In this document: piece by piece, positions 24,821 through 33,019 of the stretch
Layout of the letters: the number at the start of each line of letters is the position of its first letter
How positions within the stretch are numbered: position 1 is the stretch's first letter
NCBI RefSeq assembly: GCF_000688515.1
Contig: NZ_JHZK01000015.1
Coordinates: 1 to 64,000 of the forward strand
Direction of reading: 5' to 3'
Length of the DNA stretch: 64,000 bases
Source of the DNA: Afifella pfennigii DSM 17143
GTDB lineage: Bacteria > Pseudomonadota > Alphaproteobacteria > Rhizobiales > Afifellaceae
Program-made: the position numbers and the translations under genes
The notes under the pieces: generated by a model
Database searches by the model: none
Told to the model about the DNA's origin: nothing
The model's input: the letters and a program-made list of their open reading frames with translations, nothing else

Positions 24821-25702
24821 ATGAAGCTGATCACCTTTGAGCATGACGGCTCGCTGGGGGCGGGCGTCCTGCTCGGCGAGGCGTTGGTCGTCTGCGAAAC
24901 GGGCGAGGCGGCCCGGCATGCCGTGCGCGCCATCGCGGAGGGCGACGAGGCGCGGATGCAGGCCTGGGCATGCCGCGCCGCCGACGACGGCGCGCGGCTG
25001 CGGCTGAGCGATGTGAGGTTGCTTGCCCCGATCCCCGAGCCGCGGCGCGACATTTTCTGCGTCGGCAAGAACTATCGCGCCCATGCCGCGGAGTTTCACA
25101 AGAGCGGCTTCGATTCCGGCGGGCGCGAGGAGGTGCCGGCCCATCCGGTCATCTTCACCAAATCGCTGACCGCCGTCATCGGCCCGCACGCGTCGATCAA
25201 TGCCGCGCTCGATCCCACCGACACGACCGATTACGAGGGCGAGCTTGCCGTCGTCATCGGCCGCCGGGCCTTCGGCGTGAAGAAGGCCGAGGCGATGGAT
25301 TACGTCTTCGGCTACGTCGTCTTCAACGACGTGACCGCCCGGCAATTGCAGCGCCAGCACAGCCAATGGGTGATCGGCAAGGGCGTCGACACCTACGCGC
25401 CCATGGGCCCGGCGCTGGTGACCCGGGACGAGGTGCCCGACGTCGCCGCGCTCACCCTGACGACCAGGGTGAACGGCCAGACCCGCCAGTCGGCGAGCCT
25501 TGCCGACCTCATCTTCGATATTCCGACGCTGATTGAGACGATGAGCGCCACCATGACGCTCTTGCCCGGCGACATCATTGCGACCGGCACGCCTGCCGGC
25601 GTGGGGATCGGCTTCGATCCGCCGCGCTACCTGAACAACGGAGACCGCGTGGAGGTCTCCATCACTGGGCTGGGGACGCTGGCGAACGACGTTCGCCGAT
25701 GA
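24821..25702 (+). CDS. fumarylacetoacetate hydrolase (FAH) family protein
   Basis: 293 aa; the FAH fold acts on beta-diketo or 2-oxo acids (C-C hydrolysis, decarboxylation or tautomerisation) with a Mg or Mn ion. Catalytic-domain features: FCVGKNYRAHAAEF, YEGELAVVIGR (metal-binding Glu-x-Glu), GYVVFNDVTARQLQ (metal Asp), QWVIGKGVDTYAPMGPALV and LLPGDIIATGTPAGVG. N-terminal ~70 residues form the usual small domain. First gene of an operon with a TAXI-type transporter (33 bp gap). Expected to act on a product of the imported compound or of the neighbouring transaminases. Confidence 0.87.
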   Translation: MKLITFEHDGSLGAGVLLGEALVVCETGEAARHAVRAIAEGDEARMQAWACRAADDGARLRLSDVRLLAPIPEPRRDIFCVGKNYRAHAAEFHKSGFDSGGREEVPAHPVIFTKSLTAVIGPHASINAALDPTDTTDYEGELAVVIGRRAFGVKKAEAMDYVFGYVVFNDVTARQLQRQHSQWVIGKGVDTYAPMGPALVTRDEVPDVAALTLTTRVNGQTRQSASLADLIFDIPTLIETMSATMTLLPGDIIATGTPAGVGIGFDPPRYLNNGDRVEVSITGLGTLANDVRR

Positions 25703-25734
25703 CAACCAAAGTCTGAAACCGGGAGGAGAAAGAC

Positions 25735-26688
25735 ATGAGACATAAGAGTTTAAGCTACGCCCTGGCGGCGGGGCTCGCGGCCACGCTGACATCGGGCGCC
25801 TTGGCGCAGGACAAGACCAGCATCGCCTGGGGCGGCTCCAATCCGGGCGGCGTCATGTACTACATGGTCGGTGTCGCCGGCACCGAGCTCGCCAAGGATC
25901 TGCCGGACGTCAACATCACCCAGGTGACGACGGGCGGCTCCACGGAGAACGCCAAGCGGCTGATCAAGGGCGAGCTCGACATGGGCATCGTCTACGGCTC
26001 GCATGTCTATATGGCGCAGGAGCCGACCGGGCCTTTTGAGGGCGGTGCGAAGGGCGACATGCTGCGCGGCGTGGCCATGGCCTATCAGGGGCCGACCTAT
26101 TTCGTCGCCCTCGCCGATGGCGGCATCCAGTCGATGGAAGATCTCGCCGGCAAGAAGGTGGCGCTCGGCCCGCCGGGGTCGGGAACCGTCTTCAACTGCT
26201 CCAATATCCTGACGGCGCTCAATCTTCTCGACAAGATCGAGCCGCAGATGATGACCTTCGCCGATGCCGGCCGCGCCCTCGGCAACGGCCAGATCGACGT
26301 TCTGTGCCAGTCCTCCTCGCCGGCGGCGGCGGTGACGGAACTCGCCGAGACCCGCGACATCCTTCTCCTGCCCTATAGCGAGGAGGAGCTCGCCACCATC
26401 AGCGAGACCTATCCCTTCTACCATCAGGGCACGATGCCGGAGACGGTCTATCGCGGCGTGCCGGCGACCGAGCTTCCCTATACGACGGTCTATTGGGTGG
26501 CGCATGAGCGCGTGCCCGAGGACGTGGTGAAGCGCATCGTCGCCTCCGCCTATAAGCGCCAGGAGGCTCTCGCCGCCGGCCACAAGGCCTGGGCGCAGAT
26601 GAAGCCGGACGTGGAGAATTTCGAAAAGCTCGGCGTTCCCATGCATCCGGGCGCGGCCGCCTATTACGCCGAGCAATCCTCCAACTGA
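25735..26688 (+). CDS. TAXI family TRAP transporter substrate-binding protein
   Basis: 317 aa. Signal peptide (MRHKSLSYALAAGLAATLTS) ending GALAQ, then KTSIAWGGSNPGGVMYYMVG and ITQVTTGGSTENAKRLIKGELDMGI, the recognisable start of TAXI binding proteins, which bind glutamate-like or other carboxylates for TRAP permeases. LADGGIQSMEDLAGKKVALG and GSGT complete the first lobe. Followed after a hairpin by the fused TRAP permease. GGAGGA ribosome site precedes the ATG. Confidence 0.9.
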   Translation: MRHKSLSYALAAGLAATLTSGALAQDKTSIAWGGSNPGGVMYYMVGVAGTELAKDLPDVNITQVTTGGSTENAKRLIKGELDMGIVYGSHVYMAQEPTGPFEGGAKGDMLRGVAMAYQGPTYFVALADGGIQSMEDLAGKKVALGPPGSGTVFNCSNILTALNLLDKIEPQMMTFADAGRALGNGQIDVLCQSSSPAAAVTELAETRDILLLPYSEEELATISETYPFYHQGTMPETVYRGVPATELPYTTVYWVAHERVPEDVVKRIVASAYKRQEALAAGHKAWAQMKPDVENFEKLGVPMHPGAAAYYAEQSSN

Positions 26689-26715
26689 CGATAGCTGCGG
26701 CGACGGCCGGGGCGT

Positions 26716-26745
26716 GGCCCGCTTCCTTTTCGGGGGAGGCGGGCC
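26716..26745 (+). other. intercistronic hairpin between TAXI receptor and TRAP permease
   Basis: GGCCCGCTTCC (26716-26726) pairs with GGAGGCGGGCC (26735-26745), an 11-bp stem with one G-T pair and an 8-nt loop. No T-run follows. Same position as hairpins in the other three transporter operons of this window. Confidence 0.55.
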
Positions 26746-26769
26746 GGCCGGAACCAAACGGGAGATGAA

Positions 26770-28674
26770 GTGAACGCGTCCTGGCTGTTTCGCGTCGAAG
26801 GCACGCGGCGGAGCTTGAAAGGGCCCGCCGCGCTGTTTTTCAACCTCGTCGCCATCGGTTTTTCCGGCTTCTACCTCTACACATCGGGCTTCGGCCTGGT
26901 GTCGACGCAGACGAACCGCGGCTTCTACCTGATGCTGACCTCGGTTCTCGTCTTTCTCATCTATCCGGCGCGCAAGGGCTCGCCGAAGGACCGGCCGAGC
27001 CTCTTCGACCTTCTGTTCATCGCCGCCACCGTCGCCTCCGTCTGGTACTGGATCGACCAGTATGTCAGCTACGCCATGTTCCGCGTCTCCTCGCCGAACA
27101 CGGCCGATCTCGTCATGGGCGCCATCGCCATCGTGGCGATGCTGGAGACGAGCCGGCGCGCCCTCGGGCCGATCATTTCCATCATCGCCATCGTCTTCCT
27201 GGCGCAGCTCTATTTCGGCGCCTACCTGCCGGGCCGGCTCGCCAATCCCGGCATGTCGGTGGAGCGCATCCTGGAATTCACCTATTCCACCCAGGAGGCG
27301 CTGTTCGGCGTCGTCACGGCGACCTTCGCCACCTTCGTCTTTCCGTTCATGATCTTCGGCGCCTTCCTGGAGCGCTCCGGCGCCGGCACCTTCTTCATGG
27401 ATCTCGGCACGGCGCTGGCCGGCCGCTGGCGCGGCGGCCCGGCCAAGATCGCCGTCATGACCTCCTCGCTCTTCGGCTCCATCTCCGGCTCTTCCGTCGC
27501 CAATGTCGTCACCACTGGCGCCTTCACCATTCCCCTGATGAAGCGCACCGGCTTTCGCCCGCACCATGCCGGCGCGATCGAGGCGATCGCCTCCACGGGT
27601 GGCCAGTTCATGCCGCCGGTGATGGGCGCCAGCGTCTTCATCCTGGCGACGCTGACGGAGACGAGCTACCTCACCATCGCCCTGATGAACGTCATCCCGG
27701 CGGCCGTGTTCTTCATCTTCCTCCTGTCGATGGTCGACCTGGAGGCGGTGCGTCTCGACCTGAAGGGCCTGCCGCGCGAGGAAATCCCGCGCCTGCGCAA
27801 CGTGCTGGCGCGCGGCTGGCAGTTCTTTGTGCCGCTGGCGACGGTGATCGGGCTCCTCTTCGCCGGCTATTCGGCCGAGTTCTGCGCCTTCTGGGGCACC
27901 GTCGCGGCGGCCGCGCTCTCCTGGCTGCGGCGCGACACGCGCATGGGCCCGACGGCGATCGCCCAGGCCATGGTCGGCGGCGCCCAGAGCAACGCCGCCG
28001 CAGGCGCTGCCATCGGCACGCTCGGCATCATCATCGGCGGTATCGTGCTCGCCGGCCTCGGGCTGAAATTCTCCGCCATCCTCATCGATTTCTCCGGCGG
28101 TTATCTCATCATCGCCCTCATCCTGGTGACGCTCGTCTCCATCATCATCGGCATGGGATCGAGCACCACCGGCTCCTACATCATCCTGTCGGTGGTGGCG
28201 GCGCCGGCGCTGATCAATCTCGGCGTGCCGACCATCACCGCCCATCTCGCCGTCTTCTACGCCGCCTGCCTTTCCAACATCACGCCGCCGGTCTGCGTCT
28301 CCGCCTTCGCCGGGGCGGCGATTGCCGGCTCCCCGCCGATGAAGACGGGCTTCGCGGCGCTGAAATTCGGCGCCACCCTCGTCCTCATGCCTTTCAGCTT
28401 CGTCTATGTGCCGGAGCTTCTCCTGCAGGGCACGGCGCTCGAAATCGCCTATACCACAACGCTTTACGCGCTCGGCTGCATTCTCTTCGCCATCGCCATC
28501 CAGGGCACGGAGCCGATCGGCGGCAAAATCTCGCCTGTCCGGCGCGGCCTCTTCGCGCTCGCCGCCTTCTTCCTGATGTTTCCCACCAGCATCTGGATCG
28601 ACGCGGGCGGCCTGACGCTCTTCGCCCTTGCCGCCGCGCCGACCCTTGCCGCCCGCCGCGCCCATGCGGCCTGA
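26770..28674 (+). CDS. TRAP transporter fused 4TM/12TM permease
   Basis: 634 aa; small (DctQ-like, residues ~1-170) and large (DctM-like) permeases in one chain, the standard partner of TAXI receptors. Starts with GTG at 26770 behind GGGAGATGAA. Motifs: IMMEDIATE hydrophobic repeats, then GSISGSSVANVVTTGAFTIP, ASTGGQFMPPVMGASVFI, GMGSSTTGSYIILSVVAAPA and SNITPPVCVSAFAGAAIAGS. Roughly 16-18 TM helices. Carries an unknown carboxylate inward with sodium or protons. Confidence 0.92.
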   Translation: MNASWLFRVEGTRRSLKGPAALFFNLVAIGFSGFYLYTSGFGLVSTQTNRGFYLMLTSVLVFLIYPARKGSPKDRPSLFDLLFIAATVASVWYWIDQYVSYAMFRVSSPNTADLVMGAIAIVAMLETSRRALGPIISIIAIVFLAQLYFGAYLPGRLANPGMSVERILEFTYSTQEALFGVVTATFATFVFPFMIFGAFLERSGAGTFFMDLGTALAGRWRGGPAKIAVMTSSLFGSISGSSVANVVTTGAFTIPLMKRTGFRPHHAGAIEAIASTGGQFMPPVMGASVFILATLTETSYLTIALMNVIPAAVFFIFLLSMVDLEAVRLDLKGLPREEIPRLRNVLARGWQFFVPLATVIGLLFAGYSAEFCAFWGTVAAAALSWLRRDTRMGPTAIAQAMVGGAQSNAAAGAAIGTLGIIIGGIVLAGLGLKFSAILIDFSGGYLIIALILVTLVSIIIGMGSSTTGSYIILSVVAAPALINLGVPTITAHLAVFYAACLSNITPPVCVSAFAGAAIAGSPPMKTGFAALKFGATLVLMPFSFVYVPELLLQGTALEIAYTTTLYALGCILFAIAIQGTEPIGGKISPVRRGLFALAAFFLMFPTSIWIDAGGLTLFALAAAPTLAARRAHAA

Positions 28675-28698
28675 TCGGCTCTGCAGGGCAGGGCCGCC

Positions 28699-29049
28699 TT
28701 AGCCGAGGCGGGCGCAGGCGAGGCAGCTGCGGACAATCGGGTCGGCGCGCAGCCGGCCGATGGCGATCGGCTCCTCGCAGGTGAGGCAAAAGCCGTACTC
28801 GCCGGCCTCCATGCGCGCCAGCGCCGATTTCAGCCCGCGCAGGCGCGCCTCGCGCCGCTGGCTGGAGGCGAGCGCCATCGCCTGGCGCTGCATGGCGTCC
28901 ATGCGCGACAGCCGCCCGACGCTCTGCTGGTCGAGCGTCACCGGCCGGCTGTCCTCCGCCGCGGCCGCGCTCACGGCCGTCAGCTCGGCGAGCTCGTCCA
29001 AAATGCGCCGGCGCAGTTCCTCCATCTCGGCCGGCTCCAACTCGTCCAT
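28699..29049 (-). CDS. DksA/TraR-like C4 zinc-finger protein
   Basis: 116 aa from ATG 29049. The C-terminus holds YGFCLTCEEPIAIGRL then SCLACA, a four-cysteine zinc finger (CxxC-x17-CxxC) as in DksA/TraR. The N-terminal half is an Asp/Glu-rich helical hairpin (LEPAEMEELRRRILDELAEL). Shorter than E. coli DksA (151 aa), like many alphaproteobacterial paralogues that bind RNA polymerase via the secondary channel. Convergent with the TRAP permease and divergent from the epimerase gene. Confidence 0.85.
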   Translation of the reverse strand: MDELEPAEMEELRRRILDELAELTAVSAAAAEDSRPVTLDQQSVGRLSRMDAMQRQAMALASSQRREARLRGLKSALARMEAGEYGFCLTCEEPIAIGRLRADPIVRSCLACARLG

Positions 29050-29254
29050 CCGATGCCTTTCCGCCGGTCCTTGCGGGCGCCGGCGCCTTTCCATGTCGCG
29101 TTCTGCTGCACGGATCCTATCGGCCGCGCTCCGCATCGCAAGGCGCGTGCGCCCATTCGCCGACAGGGTCGACGAGGGAACCGGATCGCCGCGCCGGCCG
29201 TTGCGGCGCAAGGGTGCGGCAAGCGCAGGCATTCGCGATGAAAGAAATCACCCA

Positions 29255-30154
29255 ATGAAAGACATCGCCGTCTTCGGCGGCACCGGCTTTCTCGGCCGGC
29301 GCATCGTTCGCCATCTCAGCGACAGGGGCTGCCGGGTGCGGGCCGTGGCGCGCCATCCCCCGCATGAGACGCCGCCGAACGTCATGCCGTTGAAGGCGGA
29401 CATCTCCAGGCCGGAGACGATCGAAGGCGCCATCGCCGGCGCCGATGCGGTGGTCAACGCCGTCAGCCTCTATATGGAGACGGGCGAGGCGACCTTTCGC
29501 ACCGTGCATGTGGAGGCTGCCGCCCGGCTTGCCGGCGCCTGCGCGGCGGCTGGTATCGGCGAGTATCTGCAGATTTCCGGCGTCGGCGCCGATCCGGCTT
29601 CCGATTCCCCCTATATCCGGGCAAGGGGCGAGGGCGAGAAGGCGGTTCTTGCGGCAAAGCCGGATGCGATGATCCTTCGCCCCTGTGTCATGTTCGGGCC
29701 CGAGGACGGTTTCCTGTCGACGCTGGCGAGCCTGTTGCCGCGCGTGCCGGCTTTTCCGCTTTTCGGCCGCGGCGAGGCGCGCATGCGGCCCGTCTATGTG
29801 GAGGATGTCGCCGAGGCGGTGGCGCGCCGCCTCACCGACGTCGCGCCGGAGCGGCTCTACGAGCTCGCAGGCCCGCGCATCTACACCTACCGCCAGGTGG
29901 TGGAGACGGTTGCCGACGAGCTCGGACTGCGCCGTCCGATCCTGGTGCCGACGCCCTTTTCCGCCTGGAAGGCGGCTTCCTTCGCTGCAAGAAGCCTCGG
30001 GCGGCGCGGCGTCACCATCACCGAGGTGGAGCTGATGGAGCGCGACAACCTGCCGGGCAACCGGCCGGGTTTCGCCGCGCTCGGCATCGCCCCGACCTCC
30101 ATCGAGGAGGTTCTGCGCGCCGTCTATCTGAAGCCCGCCTCGTCCGCCGCATAG
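29255..30154 (+). CDS. NAD(P)-binding epimerase / NDUFA9-like complex I assembly-type protein
   Basis: 299 aa, extended/atypical short-chain dehydrogenase fold. Nucleotide-binding loop VFGGTGFLGRRIVRHL at the N-terminus, then VRAVARHP (NADP-type basic residues), LKADISRPETIEGAIAGADAVVNAV, ISGVGADPASDSPYIRARGEGE (Tyr region), LRPCVMFGPEDGF and VYVEDVAEAV. Alphaproteobacterial homologues of this size resemble mitochondrial NDUFA9 and UbiA-locus NAD epimerases. ATG 29255 overlaps the stop of a six-codon ORF (29238-29258). A complex I role is inferred only from the NDUFS4-like gene 150 bp downstream. Confidence 0.8.
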   Translation: MKDIAVFGGTGFLGRRIVRHLSDRGCRVRAVARHPPHETPPNVMPLKADISRPETIEGAIAGADAVVNAVSLYMETGEATFRTVHVEAAARLAGACAAAGIGEYLQISGVGADPASDSPYIRARGEGEKAVLAAKPDAMILRPCVMFGPEDGFLSTLASLLPRVPAFPLFGRGEARMRPVYVEDVAEAVARRLTDVAPERLYELAGPRIYTYRQVVETVADELGLRRPILVPTPFSAWKAASFAARSLGRRGVTITEVELMERDNLPGNRPGFAALGIAPTSIEEVLRAVYLKPASSAA

Positions 30155-30303
30155 GTCGGGCGCTCTGGCGGCGAGCGGCCTGCGGCCTGCGGCCGGGCAT
30201 GCGCGGCGGGTATCGACATCTCGATGGCGGCGGACTATCTGAGCGGCAACGAGGCGGCGCCGGCGAGGCGCCCGGAAAGGCAGATCGGGGGATCGGGCAA
30301 GAC

Positions 30304-30609
30304 ATGCAGGCGCGCATTTTCAGGCCGGCGCGCACGGCGATGAGTTCCGGCGAGGCGAAGACACGTCAGTGGGTGCTGGAGTTCGAGCCGGAGGCGCGGC
30401 GCTCCATCGAGCCCTTGATGGGCTATACGGCCTCCGCCGATATGCGCGCCCAGGTGCGGCTGCGCTTCCCCACCAAGGAAGAGGCGATCGCCTATGCGGA
30501 GCGCAACAACATCGCCTACCGGCTGTTCGAGCCGAAGGAGAAGAAGCGCGCCAGCATCTCCTATTCGGACAATTTCCGCTACAATCGCCAGGTGCCCTGG
30601 ACGCATTGA
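30304..30609 (+). CDS. NDUFS4-like ETC complex I subunit
   Basis: 101 aa. MQARIFRPARTAMSSGEAKT, WVLEFEPEARRSIEPLMGYT, then RFPTKEEAIAYAERNNIAYR and SYSDNFRYNRQVPWTH match the ETC_C1_NDUFS4 family: an 18-kDa accessory subunit of NADH dehydrogenase found in mitochondria and alphaproteobacteria, located at the NADH-oxidising arm. ATG 30304 removes a 35-residue Arg/Gly-rich upstream extension that looks non-coding. Sits just before a tRNA gene. Confidence 0.9.
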   Translation: MQARIFRPARTAMSSGEAKTRQWVLEFEPEARRSIEPLMGYTASADMRAQVRLRFPTKEEAIAYAERNNIAYRLFEPKEKKRASISYSDNFRYNRQVPWTH

Positions 30610-30673
30610 GACGCGGGCACGGCGACAAGGCACATGGCCGGCATGGCGGGCCGGCCTCAAGCGCAAGAGCTTC

Positions 30674-30749
30674 GGCCCCGTAGCTCAGTGGATAGAGCAC
30701 CGGCCTTCTAAGCCGATGGTCGCAGGTTCGAATCCTGCCGGGGTCGCCA
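30674..30749 (+). tRNA. tRNA-Arg (anticodon TCT)
   Basis: 76-nt cloverleaf: acceptor GGCCCCG/CGGGGTC (30674-30680, 30739-30745), D stem GCTC...GAGC, anticodon loop CTTCTAA with TCT, T arm GCAGG-TTCGAAT-CCTGC (30722-30738), discriminator G and an encoded CCA (30747-30749). Reads AGA (and possibly AGG) arginine codons, rare in this GC-rich genome. A repeat element starts 57 bp downstream. Confidence 0.97.
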
Positions 30750-30805
30750 TTCTCTGACGTGTCCATTCCGCTCGATCACGCCCTGGACCGGCCCGGTATC
30801 TGCCT

Positions 30806-31075
30806 TAGAGCGCGTCATACCTTGCTGGAAGCAGTTCTGTTTTGGTTTCGGCGAGGCGAGCGACAGGAGAGACGCGCAACGCGATGCGGGGCATCGGGCG
30901 AGCGGCTCGACGCGGCGAGCGCCCGCCGAAACAAAACCTGAAAGGCCGGGGGCTTTTGCGCCCAATCCTTCGGTGCTCGGCTCGTCCGTAGCCCCGCTAC
31001 GGCCTCGCCGATCCCCTCGCCCTTGCCGCAAAATCCCCGCGGCAGAACGATTTCATCAAGGCATGACACGCTCTA
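30806..31075. repeat. nested imperfect inverted-repeat element (MITE-like)
   Basis: Ends TAGAGCGCGTCATACCTTG (30806-30824) and CAAGGCATGACACGCTCTA (31057-31075) are inverted copies, 17 of 19 matching. The similarity continues inward (GCAGTTCTG against CGTTCTG). A second inverted pair is nested: TTTGGTTTCGGCGAGGCG near 30841 against CGCCCGCCGAAACAAAACC near 30923-30942, plus a small perfect hairpin CCGTAGC-CCC-GCTACGG (30986-31002). Both termini begin with TA, compatible with insertion at a TA target. No open reading frame inside looks real. Likely a non-autonomous repeat or a structured intergenic element. Confidence 0.55.
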
Positions 31076-31162
31076 GCTTCGCCTCGGCGGCCGTCGCCGA
31101 CCCGAGCTCCGCTCGCCGCGCGCCGTCTTTTCGCCCTAGCATGTCGCCAGCATAGGCACGCC

Positions 31163-31588
31163 ATGGCTTCGACCGTCGATCCTTCGCCCCTTTTGAACGC
31201 CGGCCGGCCGGTATTGCGGCGACGGGCGGCGCTCGCGCTCGCCTGTCTTGCCGCCGCCGCGCTCGCATTCCTGGCCGGCGATCCGGCGCCTCGGCTCGCC
31301 GCCGACGCGGAGACGGCGCGCCTCCTGCGGGGCATGGCGCTCATCAAGGCGGTCTTCGTCCTGGCGGGTTTCGCGCTTTTGTGGTGGCGGCTGAAGAGCC
31401 CGGTCGCGACGCCGGTCCTTGCCGGTTATGTCGCGCTCCTGGCGCTGATGGCCGGCGCTGCCGTCCTCGTCTGGCAGCTCAGCTTTCTTGCCTTCACCTC
31501 GCTCGTCTTCCACGCCGCGCTCATCGGGCTTGTGCTTCTCGCCTGGCGCGACGATGGCCTGGACAAGGGCGTGCTCGCCGGCCGCTGA
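31163..31588 (+). CDS. hypothetical integral membrane protein, 141 aa
   Basis: Four hydrophobic segments: ALALACLAAAALAFLAG, ALIKAVFVLAGFALLWWRL, VLAGYVALLALMAGAAVLVW and LSFLAFTSLVFHAALIGLVL. No conserved motif that I recognise, and no cysteines or histidine clusters beyond one His in the last helix. The start at 31163 has weak ribosome-site support. It is preceded by the repeat element and faces the glycerate kinase gene. Coding potential is supported by the regular hydrophobic pattern only. Confidence 0.6.
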   Translation: MASTVDPSPLLNAGRPVLRRRAALALACLAAAALAFLAGDPAPRLAADAETARLLRGMALIKAVFVLAGFALLWWRLKSPVATPVLAGYVALLALMAGAAVLVWQLSFLAFTSLVFHAALIGLVLLAWRDDGLDKGVLAGR

Positions 31589-31638
31589 GCCGGCTCGCAT
31601 TCCGCTTGGCTGGCATCGCCGGCTTGATTCGATTTCTC

Positions 31639-32925
31639 TCAAAGCGCCAGGATCGCCCTGAAATCGTTGACATTCGTCAGCGTCGGCCCGGTGACGACGA
31701 GATCGTCCAGGGCGGCGAAGAAACTGTAGGAATCGTTGCCGGCGAGCGCCGCCTGCGCGTTGAGGCCGAGCGCGGCCGCCCGCGAAAGCGTGTCCGGCCC
31801 GGCGAGCGCGCCGGCATTGTCCTGCGAGCCGTCGATGCCGTCGGTATCGCAGGCAATCGCGTAGACGTTCTTTTCGCCCCTCAGCGCCAAAACGAGCGCC
31901 AGGAGGTATTCGGTGTTGCGCCCGCCGCGGCCTTTCCCGTCGCCGCTCATCGTCACGGTCGTCTCGCCGCCTGAGAGGAGGACGAAAGGGGTCTGCAGCG
32001 TATGTCCGCGCAGCTTGTGCAGGACGAGGCCGGCATGGCTCCTCGCCAGCTCGCGTGCCTCGCCCTGAAGCGCGTCGCCGAGGATGATCGGGAAGACGCC
32101 TTCCATGCGCGCCGTCGCCGCCGCGGCCGCCAGCGCGCGTGCCGGCGTGGCAATGAGCCGGAACTCGGCGCGCGCAAGCCGCCTGTCGCCGGGCTTCGGC
32201 GTTTCCGCTTCCGCCGAGGCGAGCCAGCCATGCGCCGCATCGGGGATGTCGATTTGGTAGCGCTTCAGGATCTGCAGCGCCTCAGCCGCGCTGGTCGTGT
32301 CTCCGACCGTCGGTCCTGAGGCGATTTCGGCCGGATCGTCGCCCGGCACGTCGGAGATGGCCAGCGTCACCGTCCGGGCCGGGAAGGCGGCGGCGGCAAG
32401 CCTTCCGCCCTTGATCGCCGACAGATGCTTTCTGACGCAGTTCATCTCCGAGATGGGCGCCCCGCAGCTCAGCAGCGCCCGGCTCAGGGCCTGCTTGTCG
32501 GCGAGCGTCAAGCCCGGCGGGGGAAGGGTGAGCAGCGCCGAGCCGCCACCGGAGATCAACGCGATGACGAGGTCGTCCTCGCGAAGGCCGGAAACGAGCT
32601 CGAACATCCGGCGGGCCGCATTTTCGCCGGCTGCGTCCGGCACGGGATGGGCCGCTTCCACGATTTCGATTCGCTGGCAGGGGACCGAATGGCCGTAACG
32701 GGTCACGACCAGGCCGCCGATCTCGCCCGGCCAGACGCTTTCCAGAGCTTTCGCCATGGCGGCCGAAGCCTTGCCCGCGCCCACGACGATAGTGCGGCCG
32801 GCGGGCGGGGCGGGCAGGTGAGGGGACAAGGACAGCCGGGGATCGGCCGCCGCGACGGCTGCGTCGAACAATCCGCGCAGGAAGGTCTTTGGGTCTTTCA
32901 CGCTCGCCGCTTTCCTCCCCGCCAT
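31639..32925 (-). CDS. glycerate kinase type II (GckA/TtuD, MOFRL family)
   Basis: 428 aa. Phosphorylates D-glycerate with ATP (type II enzymes usually give 2-phosphoglycerate), feeding glyoxylate, serine-cycle or tartrate carbon into glycolysis. Seen: RTIVVGAGKASAAMAKALE near the N-terminus, DLVIALISGGGSALLTLPPPGLTL (nucleotide site), VRKHLSAIKGGRLA, AISDVPGDDPAEIASGPTVGD, and the C-terminal MOFRL domain with GRNTEYLLAL and ACDTDGIDGSQDNAGAL. Starts at ATG 32925; the longer frame upstream reads as non-coding. Divergent from the glycosyltransferase operon. Confidence 0.92.
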   Translation of the reverse strand: MAGRKAASVKDPKTFLRGLFDAAVAAADPRLSLSPHLPAPPAGRTIVVGAGKASAAMAKALESVWPGEIGGLVVTRYGHSVPCQRIEIVEAAHPVPDAAGENAARRMFELVSGLREDDLVIALISGGGSALLTLPPPGLTLADKQALSRALLSCGAPISEMNCVRKHLSAIKGGRLAAAAFPARTVTLAISDVPGDDPAEIASGPTVGDTTSAAEALQILKRYQIDIPDAAHGWLASAEAETPKPGDRRLARAEFRLIATPARALAAAAATARMEGVFPIILGDALQGEARELARSHAGLVLHKLRGHTLQTPFVLLSGGETTVTMSGDGKGRGGRNTEYLLALVLALRGEKNVYAIACDTDGIDGSQDNAGALAGPDTLSRAAALGLNAQAALAGNDSYSFFAALDDLVVTGPTLTNVNDFRAILAL

Positions 32926-33019
32926 ATCGCCGCGGTCGGTAAACGCTGCGCGCCACGCTTGCGCGCCGGCAAGACCCGGCTTAGCACCAGCCGGCAAGTG
33001 ACGAAAGGCTGACGGACGC

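Noticed and set aside
25750-28665. 971-codon minus-strand open frame opposite the TAXI receptor and TRAP permease
   Set aside because: Composition is Arg/Asp/Gly/His repeats with no motif; the plus strand has two clear transporter genes.
30806-31075. Calling the inverted-repeat element a proven transposon
   Set aside because: No transposase, only one copy in view, and the TA at both ends is too short to prove a target duplication.
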